The position numbers were made by a program, and so were the translations under genes. Source: Nocardiopsis sinuspersici (GTDB lineage: Bacteria > Actinomycetota > Actinomycetes > Streptosporangiales > Streptosporangiaceae). From it: DNA of 64,000 bases. The notes under the pieces are model-generated. The model was not told the DNA's origin and did no database searches. It saw only the letters and a list, made by a program, of their open reading frames with translations. The stretch covers positions 310,001-374,000 of the forward strand of contig VWVT01000004.1 in assembly GCA_008638415.1 (NCBI GenBank), given 5' to 3'. How positions within the stretch are numbered: the stretch's first letter is position 1; each line of letters starts with the position of its first letter. This document shows positions 1 to 8,993 of the stretch, piece by piece.

Positions 1-84
1 GGGACCTCCTGGGGGGATGGGATCTGAGTTCGTCCTTAACACCATGAGACGGTCAATTCTCAGATTAGCCATTAAGGAGGACAT

Positions 85-156
85 ATGGTCACGACTGGGG
101 GTGCCCCTGACTGGGGTGCCCCAGTCGCAGAGCCGAAGGACCAAAGGCACGTGTGA
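85..156 (+). CDS. Putative leader peptide upstream of pglW (23 codons)
   Basis: A short ORF starts at ATG 85 behind an unusually good ribosome site (AAGGAGG at 74-80, spacing 4) and encodes 23 residues beginning MVTTGGAPDW. Its TGA at 154-156 overlaps a GTG at 153 that is in frame with pglW, so the two could be translationally coupled. The ORF runs through two of the three GACTGGGG repeats described in the next entry. No family is recognised. It is either a regulatory leader or a chance ORF; the strong ribosome site and exact stop/start overlap favour the former. Expression is not shown. Confidence 0.4.
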   Translation: MVTTGGAPDWGAPVAEPKDQRHV

Positions 157-216
157 CCACCACCGTGCGCCCCTATGCTGGGTGGGCACTGGAGCGGGCG
201 AAGGACTGGACTGGGG
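93..216 (+). promoter_or_regulatory. Competing repeat/hairpin leader of pglW
   Basis: GACTGGGG occurs three times (93-100, 109-116, 209-216) and its complement CCCCAGTC once (119-126). The second copy makes a tight hairpin with 119-126. The first could pair with the same strand instead. The third overlaps the only G-rich ribosome site in front of ATG 225, so pairing with 119-126 would hide it. The layout resembles an attenuator or translational switch; this is inference from complementarity only. Confidence 0.35.
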
Positions 217-224
217 GCTGCCGG

Positions 225-3200
225 ATGGCCGACCGATGGTGGGGCAAGCCCTCGGAGTTCCCCTGGGAGCAGTCCGCGCTCGACCACGTCCGCTCGTACT
301 TCCCCGACCGCGAGCCCTACCGTGCCTGGCAGGGGTTCACCTTCACCGCGCGCAACCATCGCATCCGCGAGTGCGACCTGTTCGCCGTCACGCCCACCGG
401 CGCCTTCCTCATCGAGATCAAGAGCCATCCCGGGCGGGCCACCAACCGGGGTTCGGACTGGACCTTCGAGGAACAGAACCGTCGCAGGACCTTCGGCAAC
501 CCCCTGCATCTGACGGACCTCAAGGCGAAGGAGCTCAAGGGCCGGCTCCGCTGGGCGGTGGACAAGCTCAAGTTGCGCGACGTGCAGGTTCCCTTCATCG
601 AGGCGGCCGTCTTCCTCTCCGCGGAGAACCTGCGCTGTGACTTCGACGATGTGCAGAAGGAGAACGTCTTCGGGCGGGAGGAACTCGAGGGCCAGACCAA
701 CCTGGACGGGATCTGGAGCGGTTTGCTCAGCCGTCCCGCCACCGGCAGGCTCAGCCCGGGCTTCCTGCGAAACGTCACCCGCCTCATGCAGGAGATCGGC
801 GCCCAGCCGATGGACCGCGAACTCACGCTGGGCGCCTACACCCTGGAGAAGCGCTCCTCCGAGAGCGGCCCCACCTGGACCGACTACAAGGCCAGGCACC
901 CTCAGTTGGGCAACGACCGCAGCCGCGTCCGCGTCTACCACTACGGCGAGGCTCCGGGCGAGGACGAGCGCAGGTCGGTGGAGCGCGCGGCCAAGCGGGA
1001 GTACATGTCCCTGGAGGGAATCTCCCACGAGGGCATCGTGAAGGCCGAGTACTTCGACGTGCTCGAGAACCTCGGCCCCGCGATCGCGTTCCGCCACCCC
1101 TCCTCCTGGCAGCGCCTCGACCACTTCATGGCCGAGCGCGGAGCCGACCTGGACATCGACACCCGGCTCGAGATGGTCCGCCAGCTTGCCGAGGCCGTCA
1201 ACCACGCCCACCGCAACCGGCTCTTCCACCGTGCCCTGGCGGCGCGCAGCGTGTGGGTGGAGATGGACGGCTCCTACCCGAGGCTGCGCATCGCCGACTG
1301 GCAGGTGGCCTCGCGTGAGAGCATCCGTCTGCGCAGCGGGGGCCACACCACCCATTCCGCCGCTCAGGGCTCGGCCACCGAACACCTGGGCAACGCCCTG
1401 GGGGAGCGCGTACTGGCCGCGCACGTGGAGGCTGCGGCTCAGGCGTACCTGGCCCCCGAGTTCCCCGACTACGGCGGCAGGGCCGCCACCCAGGACATCT
1501 TCGGCCTCGGCGCCCTGACCTACCTGGTGTTCACCGGCCGGCCCCCGGGGCGCGACCGCAGGGAGATGAGCCAGCAGATCCAGGACCACGGCTGCCTCAC
1601 CCCGGCCGCGGTGAGTGACGACGTCACCCCCCAGATGGACACCCTGGTGCGGGAGGCCACCCACCGCGCCCCCGGCGACCGGCTGCCCACGGTGCAGGTG
1701 TTCCTGCGCATGCTGGACGAGGTCGAGGAGTTCCTGACTCTTCCCGAGGTCAAGACCGATCCCCTCACCGCCAGGCGCGGTGACGAGGTCGAACAGGGAT
1801 GGAAGGTCCTGGAGGTGCTCGGCAAGGGAGCCACGTCACGGGCCCTGCTCATGCGCGGGCCCCGGGACGAGGAGATCGTCTACAAGGTCGCGCTGGACAC
1901 AGAGAACGCCGTCTCGTCCCTGCACGGGGAGGCCGAGACGCTCCGGGCCGTGGGTTCCAACCCGCGGATCGTGGTACTGGCTCCCACCGGGGCGGACCAG
2001 GCCGCGGGCATCCGCAGGATCGGTGAACGTGTCGTCCTGCCGCTGGAGCGGGCGGGAGAGAGCACCCTCTCGGACTACCTGTCCCGCCAGGGCGCCCTGG
2101 CCACCGGTGAGCTGCTTCGCTTCGGACAGCACCTGTTCGACGCGGTGGAGCACCTGGAGGAGAAGGACGTCCTGCACCGTGACATCAAGCCCGCCAACCT
2201 CGGCGTCCGTGAGACGCGCAAGCAGGGGCGGGCCCTGGTGCTCTTCGACTTCTCGCTGTCCCGGACCTCGCCCCGGAACACTGGTGCGGGGACCCGCGGC
2301 TACCTCGACCCCTTCCTCGGCGAGGAGCGCCCCTACGACGAGTCCGCCGAACGCTACGCGCTGGCCGTGACCCTGCACGAGATGGCCACCGGCGAACTCC
2401 CGGTGTGGGACGAGGACGGACTCGACCCGGAGTTCCTGGCCGACGACGTCGAGCTGCCCACGCTGGCCGAGGACGCCTTCCCCGAACCGAACCGCTCCGC
2501 CTTCGCCTCCTTCTTCCACCGGGCCCTGCACCGACGTCCGGACCAACGCTTCGCCCACCTGTCCGACATGCGCCGTGCCTGGGAGGCGCTCTTCCACACG
2601 GGCGCGGCCGGTGATGCGGTCGTGGAGGACGAGGACACACGCAGGCGCAACGCCGAGAACGCCGCCCTGGACACGGCTCTGCACCTGGCCGGCCTGACAC
2701 CCCTGGCACTGGACACCGCCACCCGTGTCCTGGGCTGCCACACGGTCGGTGAACTGCTCACCCGGCCGGTCGCCGAACTGCGCCGACTACGCGGGGTCTC
2801 CTACACCACCCGGAACGAACTGGTGAAGGCGGTGACCGACTGGCGCAAGCGTCTGGACGTCGCCGAGCAGGCGGTCTCGGTCCGCGCCAAGCTCCCACGC
2901 GACGCGGGCGAGGACGAGAAGCGCACGGCCACGCTCGACCAGGTGATCCGCCAGTTCATCCCCGCCACCACCGAGGCCAACCGTGAGTGGGTACGGGTGG
3001 TGCGCGAACTGGTCGGCATCCCCGAGGACACCTCCGCGCGTACCGGTTGGTGGCCCACACACCGTGAGGTCGCCGCCCGCCTGGGTCTGCCCCAGACCCT
3101 CGTGGACCAGGCACTCGGCCGCGCTTTCGCCCACTGGGCCAAGAACGCCTCGCTCCTGGGGCCGGTCCGTGACGACGTCGTGGAGATCCTGGCCCGCAAC

Positions 3201-4499
3201 GGACGCGTGCGCGAGGTCGGCCAGATCGCGGCCGAGCTGTTGAACCTGCGCGGCAGCAGCCTGGACGGCGATGCGCGGCGCGCCTACGCCCTGGCGGCCG
3301 TGCGGGTGGCCGTGGAGTGCGAGGAGCGCAGGAACACCGATCCGCGCTTCATCGTCCGCCGCTACGCCAGGTCCGTCCTGGCCGCGCAGATCGTCGACGG
3401 CGATCCCCTCGTGCCGGTGGAGGACGACCTCTTCGACCACGCCGCGCAGCTCGGCCGCAGGGCCGACGAGCTGGTGGACCTGGGGCCGCGTGACCCGCTG
3501 CCCACACCGGTGGCCGTGCGGGAGGCCTTGCGCTCGGTCGAGCCGCCGGTGGGCATGGATCCGTTCAGTGACACCGCTCTGGTGCACCTGGCCTCGGCGG
3601 CCTCGCGCAACGCGGAGGTCACCCCCCGGCTGGAGCTGTACCCGGTGGACCTGGACCTGGAGCGGGCCCTGCAGATCACCCAGGCCATCGGTTATCTGGG
3701 CAGGCCCGGAATCACTCCGAAACAGATCCGTGAGCGTGTACGGGCCCGTTTCCCCTCCCTGCCCAGCCCCAGTGACGACCGGCTCTGGAAGCTACTGGTC
3801 GACAAGCACCCCAAGCTGCGCAGGCACGAGGAACAGGGCTCCTGGTACTGGTTCCTGGAGCCGGAGCTCACCACGATCCGGCCCTCCACCCACACCGGGC
3901 ACCAACACCGCCCGGGCCAGGTCGACACCGCCTTCGCCCAGGCGTGGACGCGGCTGGAGTCGGCGGTCGAGCGCGGCGGCTTCCGCGCCGTCAAGGCGTG
4001 GATGACCGACACCGAGCGCAGTGCCGAGGCGCTCGGACGCTTCCCGGGCGTGGTCCCCTTCGACGTCTCCGCCGAGTTCGTGGCGGTCGTGGACGAGTTG
4101 ATCGACGCCTCCGGCGGACGTCCCTCCTGGGAGGTCGTACTCGAGGCCGACAACACCCGTCCGGTGTACTTCGACCGGATGCTGGACGAGGTGTTCAGGC
4201 GGCTGGGCGAGCGCGTGCGCGCCGCTGGGGCAGGGGACGCCACGGGTGACGGCGTGGTGCTGTTGTACCGGGCCACGCCCCTGGCCCGCTACACACCCGG
4301 CCGTGCGCTGCTGAGCACCCTGGTGCAGGAGGCACGCGAGGCGCACACCCGCCCGCGCGGGCTGTGGTTGCTGTGCCCCATGCGCGGCCCGCAGAGCCCG
4401 GCCACCCTGGACGGCCACCCGGCGGGGATCATCGCCGACTCCGAACAGGTCCTGCTGCCCCGCGGCTTCGCCGCCCCCGAGGCGGCGCTGGTCTCCTGA
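225..4499 (+). CDS. pglW: BREX type 2 (Pgl) serine/threonine kinase PglW with NERD domain
   Basis: A 1424-residue multidomain protein of the phage growth limitation/BREX type 2 system; PglW kinases are thought to signal to the other Pgl components. A NERD nuclease-like domain occupies roughly residues 8-130 (LFAVTPTGAFLIEIK core). A first kinase-like domain follows with its catalytic loop degraded to HRA (335-337) and DFG replaced by ADWQ, so it is probably a pseudokinase. A second, intact kinase has GKGATS near 533, Lys554 in VYKV, HRDIKPAN at 651 and DFS. A helix-hairpin-helix-like stretch (LRRLRGVSYTTRNELVKAV) lies near 850. The NERD homology begins right after ATG 225, which is why that start is preferred; GTG 153, in frame and coupled to the leader ORF, would add 24 residues. 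Cargo genes separate it from pglX. Confidence 0.9.
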   Translation: MADRWWGKPSEFPWEQSALDHVRSYFPDREPYRAWQGFTFTARNHRIRECDLFAVTPTGAFLIEIKSHPGRATNRGSDWTFEEQNRRRTFGNPLHLTDLKAKELKGRLRWAVDKLKLRDVQVPFIEAAVFLSAENLRCDFDDVQKENVFGREELEGQTNLDGIWSGLLSRPATGRLSPGFLRNVTRLMQEIGAQPMDRELTLGAYTLEKRSSESGPTWTDYKARHPQLGNDRSRVRVYHYGEAPGEDERRSVERAAKREYMSLEGISHEGIVKAEYFDVLENLGPAIAFRHPSSWQRLDHFMAERGADLDIDTRLEMVRQLAEAVNHAHRNRLFHRALAARSVWVEMDGSYPRLRIADWQVASRESIRLRSGGHTTHSAAQGSATEHLGNALGERVLAAHVEAAAQAYLAPEFPDYGGRAATQDIFGLGALTYLVFTGRPPGRDRREMSQQIQDHGCLTPAAVSDDVTPQMDTLVREATHRAPGDRLPTVQVFLRMLDEVEEFLTLPEVKTDPLTARRGDEVEQGWKVLEVLGKGATSRALLMRGPRDEEIVYKVALDTENAVSSLHGEAETLRAVGSNPRIVVLAPTGADQAAGIRRIGERVVLPLERAGESTLSDYLSRQGALATGELLRFGQHLFDAVEHLEEKDVLHRDIKPANLGVRETRKQGRALVLFDFSLSRTSPRNTGAGTRGYLDPFLGEERPYDESAERYALAVTLHEMATGELPVWDEDGLDPEFLADDVELPTLAEDAFPEPNRSAFASFFHRALHRRPDQRFAHLSDMRRAWEALFHTGAAGDAVVEDEDTRRRNAENAALDTALHLAGLTPLALDTATRVLGCHTVGELLTRPVAELRRLRGVSYTTRNELVKAVTDWRKRLDVAEQAVSVRAKLPRDAGEDEKRTATLDQVIRQFIPATTEANREWVRVVRELVGIPEDTSARTGWWPTHREVAARLGLPQTLVDQALGRAFAHWAKNASLLGPVRDDVVEILARNGRVREVGQIAAELLNLRGSSLDGDARRAYALAAVRVAVECEERRNTDPRFIVRRYARSVLAAQIVDGDPLVPVEDDLFDHAAQLGRRADELVDLGPRDPLPTPVAVREALRSVEPPVGMDPFSDTALVHLASAASRNAEVTPRLELYPVDLDLERALQITQAIGYLGRPGITPKQIRERVRARFPSLPSPSDDRLWKLLVDKHPKLRRHEEQGSWYWFLEPELTTIRPSTHTGHQHRPGQVDTAFAQAWTRLESAVERGGFRAVKAWMTDTERSAEALGRFPGVVPFDVSAEFVAVVDELIDASGGRPSWEVVLEADNTRPVYFDRMLDEVFRRLGERVRAAGAGDATGDGVVLLYRATPLARYTPGRALLSTLVQEAREAHTRPRGLWLLCPMRGPQSPATLDGHPAGIIADSEQVLLPRGFAAPEAALVS

Positions 4500-4767
4500 G
4501 GCGCCGGACTCCCCGGAGACATCGGATCACGGCCGGACCCGGCTGGACAGCCGTTCGGCAGTGCCCGTGCTTCTTCCGTGCGCGCCGCGCATACTCAGGT
4601 CCCCGAGTCGGTCAAGGCTCCCATCCGTGCCCAGCGGCACGGAGAACCAGGATCCCGGTGAGGGCGGGGAGGGAGGGGGTGGAGTGGTCGCCACGACAGG
4701 GACCGTGTTCGACCTTCGCCGTGCCGGGCCTTCGATGTCGTGAGGGGAAGAGTTCAGGGGTGACGGG

Positions 4768-5286
4768 TTGAGGCTAGAAGATGAGTTCTTGGGTTTCATC
4801 GAGCGTCGACGACGAGCAGTGCCCGATCTCCCCGGGTGGCAGTCCGGGCCGGAGCGGTTGCTCACGTTGCTCCAGCGCGCGACCCGTCTGCGCGCGATGG
4901 AGATCGCTCAGGGGCTTGACGCCGATGTGCCGTGGGAGTCGGTCCTTGCCTGGATCATCACGTGGCATCACGAGATTCCCGTGGGAGAGGGGCCTTGCGG
5001 GGACGAGGAAGCCATGGACATCTGTGTCGCGGCCCTGGAAGCGACCCGGCTCGACAACCTGCACGGCACCACCAGGGCCGGCGGTTACGAGGTCCGCCGC
5101 CGCGGTGACGCTTTCCGGGTTCGGCACCGCTGGAATCCCTCAGTCGAAGCGGCTGACGCGTTTCTGGAACACGCCACTCATCCAGCCGACGTCCCGGAAC
5201 TCACCCCGGCTGAGAGCACTTGGATCCAGAGCCGACCGCGAGCGGCTCGAGAACTCCCCCGCCAGAGGTCCTCCAGGCTGCCGTGA
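4768..5286 (+). CDS. Hypothetical protein, first gene of a coupled pair
   Basis: 172 residues from a TTG start (AGGGG at 4756-4760 upstream). The protein is acidic and soluble, begins LRLEDEFLGFIERRRR, and has no motif I recognise and no membrane segment. Its TGA overlaps the GTG of the next gene by four bases (GTGA at 5283-5286), so the two are almost certainly made together. It sits in the cargo bay between pglW and pglX and may be the partner or immunity half of a defence unit, but that rests on position alone. The start codon is uncertain. Confidence 0.6.
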   Translation: MRLEDEFLGFIERRRRAVPDLPGWQSGPERLLTLLQRATRLRAMEIAQGLDADVPWESVLAWIITWHHEIPVGEGPCGDEEAMDICVAALEATRLDNLHGTTRAGGYEVRRRGDAFRVRHRWNPSVEAADAFLEHATHPADVPELTPAESTWIQSRPRAARELPRQRSSRLP

Positions 5287-6303
5287 AGCGTGCTAGAGCG
5301 GCTATCGATGCACACCGCCAGGCACTCCCGGAGGGCAGTCTTCCTGACACCTTCCAGCTCGATGGGGGCATAACGGTTGGTCATGCCGCCGAAGTGCTGT
5401 CGGTCGTCATGGGATTCGCCTCGTTGAGCGAGTTCACGGCGCATATGCTCAAGCGCACGGAAACGACCCTGGCACACATTCGGCGGCCCCGGTTGCTGGA
5501 GATGATCTCCGAACTGCTGCCGGCGGTTCCGCCAGCACACATCGACGCCATCATCGAACGCCTCACGTTCGCTGTCGGCCGCTCCTGTCGGACATCACCG
5601 TTGGCGGAAGTCGAGGGTGCCATCATCCTGTGCCCGCCGCTGACCACTCCGCGAGCCATCGACGCGATCGTCCTGCGCGGCGCCGCCTACGATCCCGGCC
5701 GCTACGGGCCCATCGGTCAGCGTCAGGGGCGCCGGGCGGTGAAATGGAAGGACTGGCTCGGCCGGATACCCGGTGTTCTCGTGGCCGAACGGATACGAGC
5801 CCGGCGGCCGGACCGTCGGCCTGCTGGGGACCTTGACGTGGTGGCCGTGGACCCGCGAACACGGCGAGGTGTCTGTTTCGAGATCAAGTGGCCGATCGAC
5901 GCCTATTCACTCCCCGAAGTCTTCAAGACCGAAGACTGGGTCAGTTCGGCCGAACCGTCTCCGTGCAGAGTTGGACTCCGGCACCGCTGCCGTGAAAATG
6001 CCCGCGGGATGGCCCGCGTTCTCCGAGATCACGTGGACGTGGGCCGTGGCCACACCGCAGCAGCTCTGCCTGCGGCCGCTGCCCTTCAACGAGATCTATG
6101 CGACGTCCTTCCGGTACATGGTCGGCCTCGGGCAGCCCCGCTCGCTTGACGATGTCATCGACATGCTCAGCTCGCCAGTTCTGCCTGTCGAGGGTGTCCA
6201 CTATCAGATCGAAGCTCTCAACCTGGTGTTCGGGCGGCAGAAGGTAGTGCTGGACGCGATCGCCCTTTTGCTGAGCGGTTGGAAACCCCGACCGTGGTGC
6301 TGA
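5283..6303 (+). pseudogene. PD-(D/E)XK nuclease-like gene, frameshifted
   Basis: Starts at GTG 5283, overlapping the previous stop. The first part reads in one frame up to FKTEDWVSSAE and holds a PD-(D/E)XK-like core: Asp185 in GDLDVVAVD, then Glu200 and Lys202 in FEIKW. Around 5950-5980 the plausible coding frame moves by +1: downstream AELDSGTAAVKMPAGWPAF and the remainder to the TGA at 6301 read well only in the second frame. The intact product would be about 340 residues. This is either a real one-base insertion that inactivates a defence nuclease or a sequence error. A perfect hairpin terminator follows. Nuclease activity is inferred from the motif only. Confidence 0.55.
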
Positions 6304-6330
6304 GCTGACATCGTCGAGCCGGTTACGTCA

Positions 6331-6362
6331 ACAGGCGTGGAGTGTTCGCACTCCACGCCTGT
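6331..6362 (+). terminator. Hairpin terminator after the coupled pair
   Basis: A perfect 14-bp stem (ACAGGCGTGGAGTG with its complement) closes on a TTCG tetraloop 28 bases after the stop at 6303. There is no U tract, as is usual in actinomycetes. Confidence 0.7.
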
Positions 6363-6522
6363 GTGCTTCTGGACGGGGCCGTGGGTGTAGGTCCGTGCGG
6401 TACGCCCCGGTGGCCTTCTGTGGACAGTGGATTCACAAACAGCTTCAAGGGGAGCAGAATGGTACAAAACCGTCTTTCGTATGCGCGGTATCTCGCACCC
6501 GTCCCAGGGGAGGAGCGGTCCG

Positions 6523-6912
6523 GTGGATACGTCTCTGAAGGTTCTCCTCACCGAGGAGGAGACCGCTGCCGATCATCTGGACGAGATGGCCCACCAGCTC
6601 CGGCGCGAACTGCTCCAACTCGACGTGCACGATGTCGTTCCTCTTCGGGACGGCCAGACTCCTCCCGGCGCGCGCGGCTGGGGTATGGCCGAGGTCGGAG
6701 CCCTGCTGGTAACGCTCAACCAGTCCGCCACCGCCCTGGGTACGGTCATCGACGTCGTCCGGGGCTGGCGGGCTCGGTGTCGGGAGCGCCCGACCATCCG
6801 GTTGGTGATCGACGGAGACGTTCTGGAGATCTCCGAAGCCTCGCCCGAGCAGGCGGCCCGGTCTTTCGAGCTCTTCGTCGGCCGACACTCCGGCAGTGGT
6901 GAACAGCGGTGA
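6523..6912 (+). CDS. Effector-associated constant component EACC1
   Basis: 129 residues from GTG 6523, chosen for the strong AGGGGAGGAG site at 6507-6516. The protein matches the pattern of EACC1 proteins: an N-terminal alpha/beta part, then MAEVGALLVTLNQSATALGTVIDVVRGW-type hydrophobic helix, then a short beta part (IRLVIDGDVLEIS) and a C-terminal helix. EACC1 genes are found fused or adjacent to caspase, trypsin and other effectors in actinobacterial conflict systems, where they are thought to couple a sensor to the effector. Its TGA overlaps the GTG of the caspase gene (GTGA at 6909-6912), so the pair is translationally coupled. Function in detail is unknown. Confidence 0.75.
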   Translation: MDTSLKVLLTEEETAADHLDEMAHQLRRELLQLDVHDVVPLRDGQTPPGARGWGMAEVGALLVTLNQSATALGTVIDVVRGWRARCRERPTIRLVIDGDVLEISEASPEQAARSFELFVGRHSGSGEQR

Positions 6913-8822
6913 ACGGTGACCGCCACGCCCTGATCGTCGCCACTAACACCTACGAGCACGACGATCTCGAACACCTGCTCGCACCGGACGAGGACGCCGT
7001 CGCCTTGGCCGAGGTTCTCGGGAACCCGGAGATCGGCGGGTTCGGTGTGGACGTGGTGCGAAACGAGCCCGCGCACGTGGTGGCCAGGCGGGTGGAGGAC
7101 TTCTTCGCCGATCGCCGGAGAAGTGACTCGCTGTTGCTGCACTTCTCCTGCCACGGACTGAAGGACGACTCCGGACGGCTCTTCTTCGCAGCCGCCGACA
7201 CCCTGCCCCGGAGACTGTCCTCGACCGCCGTGTCCGCGGACTTCGTGCGCGGACATATGACCGGAAGCCGGGCCCGCAACGTCGTCCTCCTCCTCGACTG
7301 CTGCTACGGCGGCGCATTCATGGCGGGGATGGGTCCCCGTGCGGCCGGGGACGTCAACGTGTTCGACTCCTTCTCCGGGGAGGGTTTCGACAGTGGACGC
7401 GGCTGGGCGGTGATCACCGCGTCCAACGCCATGGAGTACGCCTTCGAGGGCTCCCACCTGAGGGCGGACAGGCAGGTGTGCCCGTCGGTGTTCACCCGGG
7501 CACTCACCTCCGGCCTGGCCTCGGGCGAGGCGGACCTGGACTCGGACGGACGCGTGTCCATCAACGAGTTGTACGACTACGTCTACGACCGGGTGCGCCA
7601 GGAGAACCCGCACCAGACACCCAGCCGCAGCATCCACCTGCAGGGCGATGTCTACCTCGCCCGGAGCAGGAGGCGGCGGACCGACGGCGAGGGCCTGCCG
7701 GAGGACCTCAGGTCGGCGGTCTCCAGCTCGGACCCGTTCAGCCGGCGCGGCTCGGTGCCAGAACTGCGCCGACGTCTGCAGAGCCAGGACCAGGAGACCG
7801 CGGAGGCGGCGTGCCGAGTCCTGCGCGGACTGGTCCGCAACGACATCAGGTCGATCGCCGACGAGGCGTCCCAAGCGCTGGCCGAGGTAGTGGTGCGCCC
7901 TTCACCGGGACGGCTGGACTTCGGCCGCATCGGTCAGTACGAGCCGGAACCGCACCGGCGGGTCCAGCTCCTGGGGCCCGCCCTGGCACACGACTGTGTG
8001 CCGCATCCCCGGAACGACTGGATCCATGCGGCGGTGGAGGCGGACGGCGTCGACGTGGCGGTGGACACGAGTCGGTCGGGCAACCTGGAGGGCGTGCTCA
8101 CACTGGAGGGTAGAGCGGGGGAGACCGACCTCCCCGTGCGCGTGTACGTGGCCCCCGTGCGCACGCCCATCCCCGGGGCCCTCGGCCCGCGGCCTCCGGC
8201 ACCGGACCTCAGAGGTATGGTCGTTCCGCCGGTCGCACCTCCGGTTCCGGGGCCGAGGCCCGCGCCTCCCACGGTTCGAAAGGCAGGACCCGCTTGGGCT
8301 CCTGCGCCCCAGCAGTTGGCGGGATCTGGGCCGAGACCGCCGCAGTCACCACCGTCCGGGCACCGGCCCGCGAGCCTTCGGGGAAGGATGGCCGCGCGAG
8401 TCATCGACTACGCGCTGGTGTTCCTCTTCGCGCTGGGAGCCGTCTTCGTCGCCGTCTTGGTGGCGTCGCTGTTCGCCGCTTCGGACGGCTTCATGCAGTT
8501 GCTGGCCAACATCGTTGCGGCCTTGTTCCTCTTCGGCTGGGGCGTCCTGCTGTTCCTCTACGACTGGCTGTTCCTCAGATACCGGGGCGCCACCTTCGGC
8601 AAGATGCTCCTGGGCCTCAGTGTCGTGAACGCAGGGGGAGGCGGGCCGCTCTCCCATCGGAGGGCAGCGGCCAGGGCGGCTTTCTTTGGATTACCGCAGA
8701 CCATTCCCGTGCTGGGCCACCTCGCGGTGTTCCTCGAGTCCCTCGTGGCACGGACGGATCCGTGGAGCCGGACTCTGCACGACAGGAATGCGGGGACGCT
8801 GGTGATCCGGACCAGGGAGTGA
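6909..8822 (+). CDS. Caspase-family (C14) protease with C-terminal RDD membrane domain
   Basis: 637 residues. The N-terminal caspase-like domain has the His/Cys dyad: His82 in HFSCHG and Cys132 in LLLDCCYGG, with the SG of classical metacaspases replaced by GG. A proline-rich linker (about 405-490) leads to an RDD domain with hydrophobic segments (VIDYALVFLFALGAVF and following), including RYRGATFGKMLLGL, so the protease is probably held at the membrane. Bacterial caspases of this kind act as cell-suicide effectors in antiphage systems. It is coupled to the EACC1 gene and lies inside the BREX locus, so it is a likely abortive-infection module. The substrate is unknown. Confidence 0.85.
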   Translation: MNGDRHALIVATNTYEHDDLEHLLAPDEDAVALAEVLGNPEIGGFGVDVVRNEPAHVVARRVEDFFADRRRSDSLLLHFSCHGLKDDSGRLFFAAADTLPRRLSSTAVSADFVRGHMTGSRARNVVLLLDCCYGGAFMAGMGPRAAGDVNVFDSFSGEGFDSGRGWAVITASNAMEYAFEGSHLRADRQVCPSVFTRALTSGLASGEADLDSDGRVSINELYDYVYDRVRQENPHQTPSRSIHLQGDVYLARSRRRRTDGEGLPEDLRSAVSSSDPFSRRGSVPELRRRLQSQDQETAEAACRVLRGLVRNDIRSIADEASQALAEVVVRPSPGRLDFGRIGQYEPEPHRRVQLLGPALAHDCVPHPRNDWIHAAVEADGVDVAVDTSRSGNLEGVLTLEGRAGETDLPVRVYVAPVRTPIPGALGPRPPAPDLRGMVVPPVAPPVPGPRPAPPTVRKAGPAWAPAPQQLAGSGPRPPQSPPSGHRPASLRGRMAARVIDYALVFLFALGAVFVAVLVASLFAASDGFMQLLANIVAALFLFGWGVLLFLYDWLFLRYRGATFGKMLLGLSVVNAGGGGPLSHRRAAARAAFFGLPQTIPVLGHLAVFLESLVARTDPWSRTLHDRNAGTLVIRTRE

Positions 8823-8932
8823 GCCCGACGCGACATGGTCGGCTGCTCTCGCTATGACCGTGAGCGCTGGGCTCGTCGGCGTACTGCTCGACCGGTCTCC
8901 GGTCGCGAGCGAGAACGCGTGCACGCCCGGCG

Positions 8933-8973
8933 GGGAGCCGGTTCGGTGGGGCGGCCTCGCCGAACCGGCTCCC
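8933..8973. terminator. Bidirectional terminator between convergent genes
   Basis: A 14-bp perfect stem (GGGAGCCGGTTCGG with its complement, 13-base loop) lies between the convergent caspase and RloC-like genes and can serve both. Confidence 0.65.
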
Positions 8974-8993
8974 GAAGCGGCCGGGGCCGCTGG

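Noticed and set aside
72..1664. 530-codon minus-strand ORF opposite pglW
   Set aside because: It lies wholly antisense to the conserved NERD and first kinase domain and has low-complexity Gly/Val/Leu composition typical of mirror frames in G+C-rich DNA.
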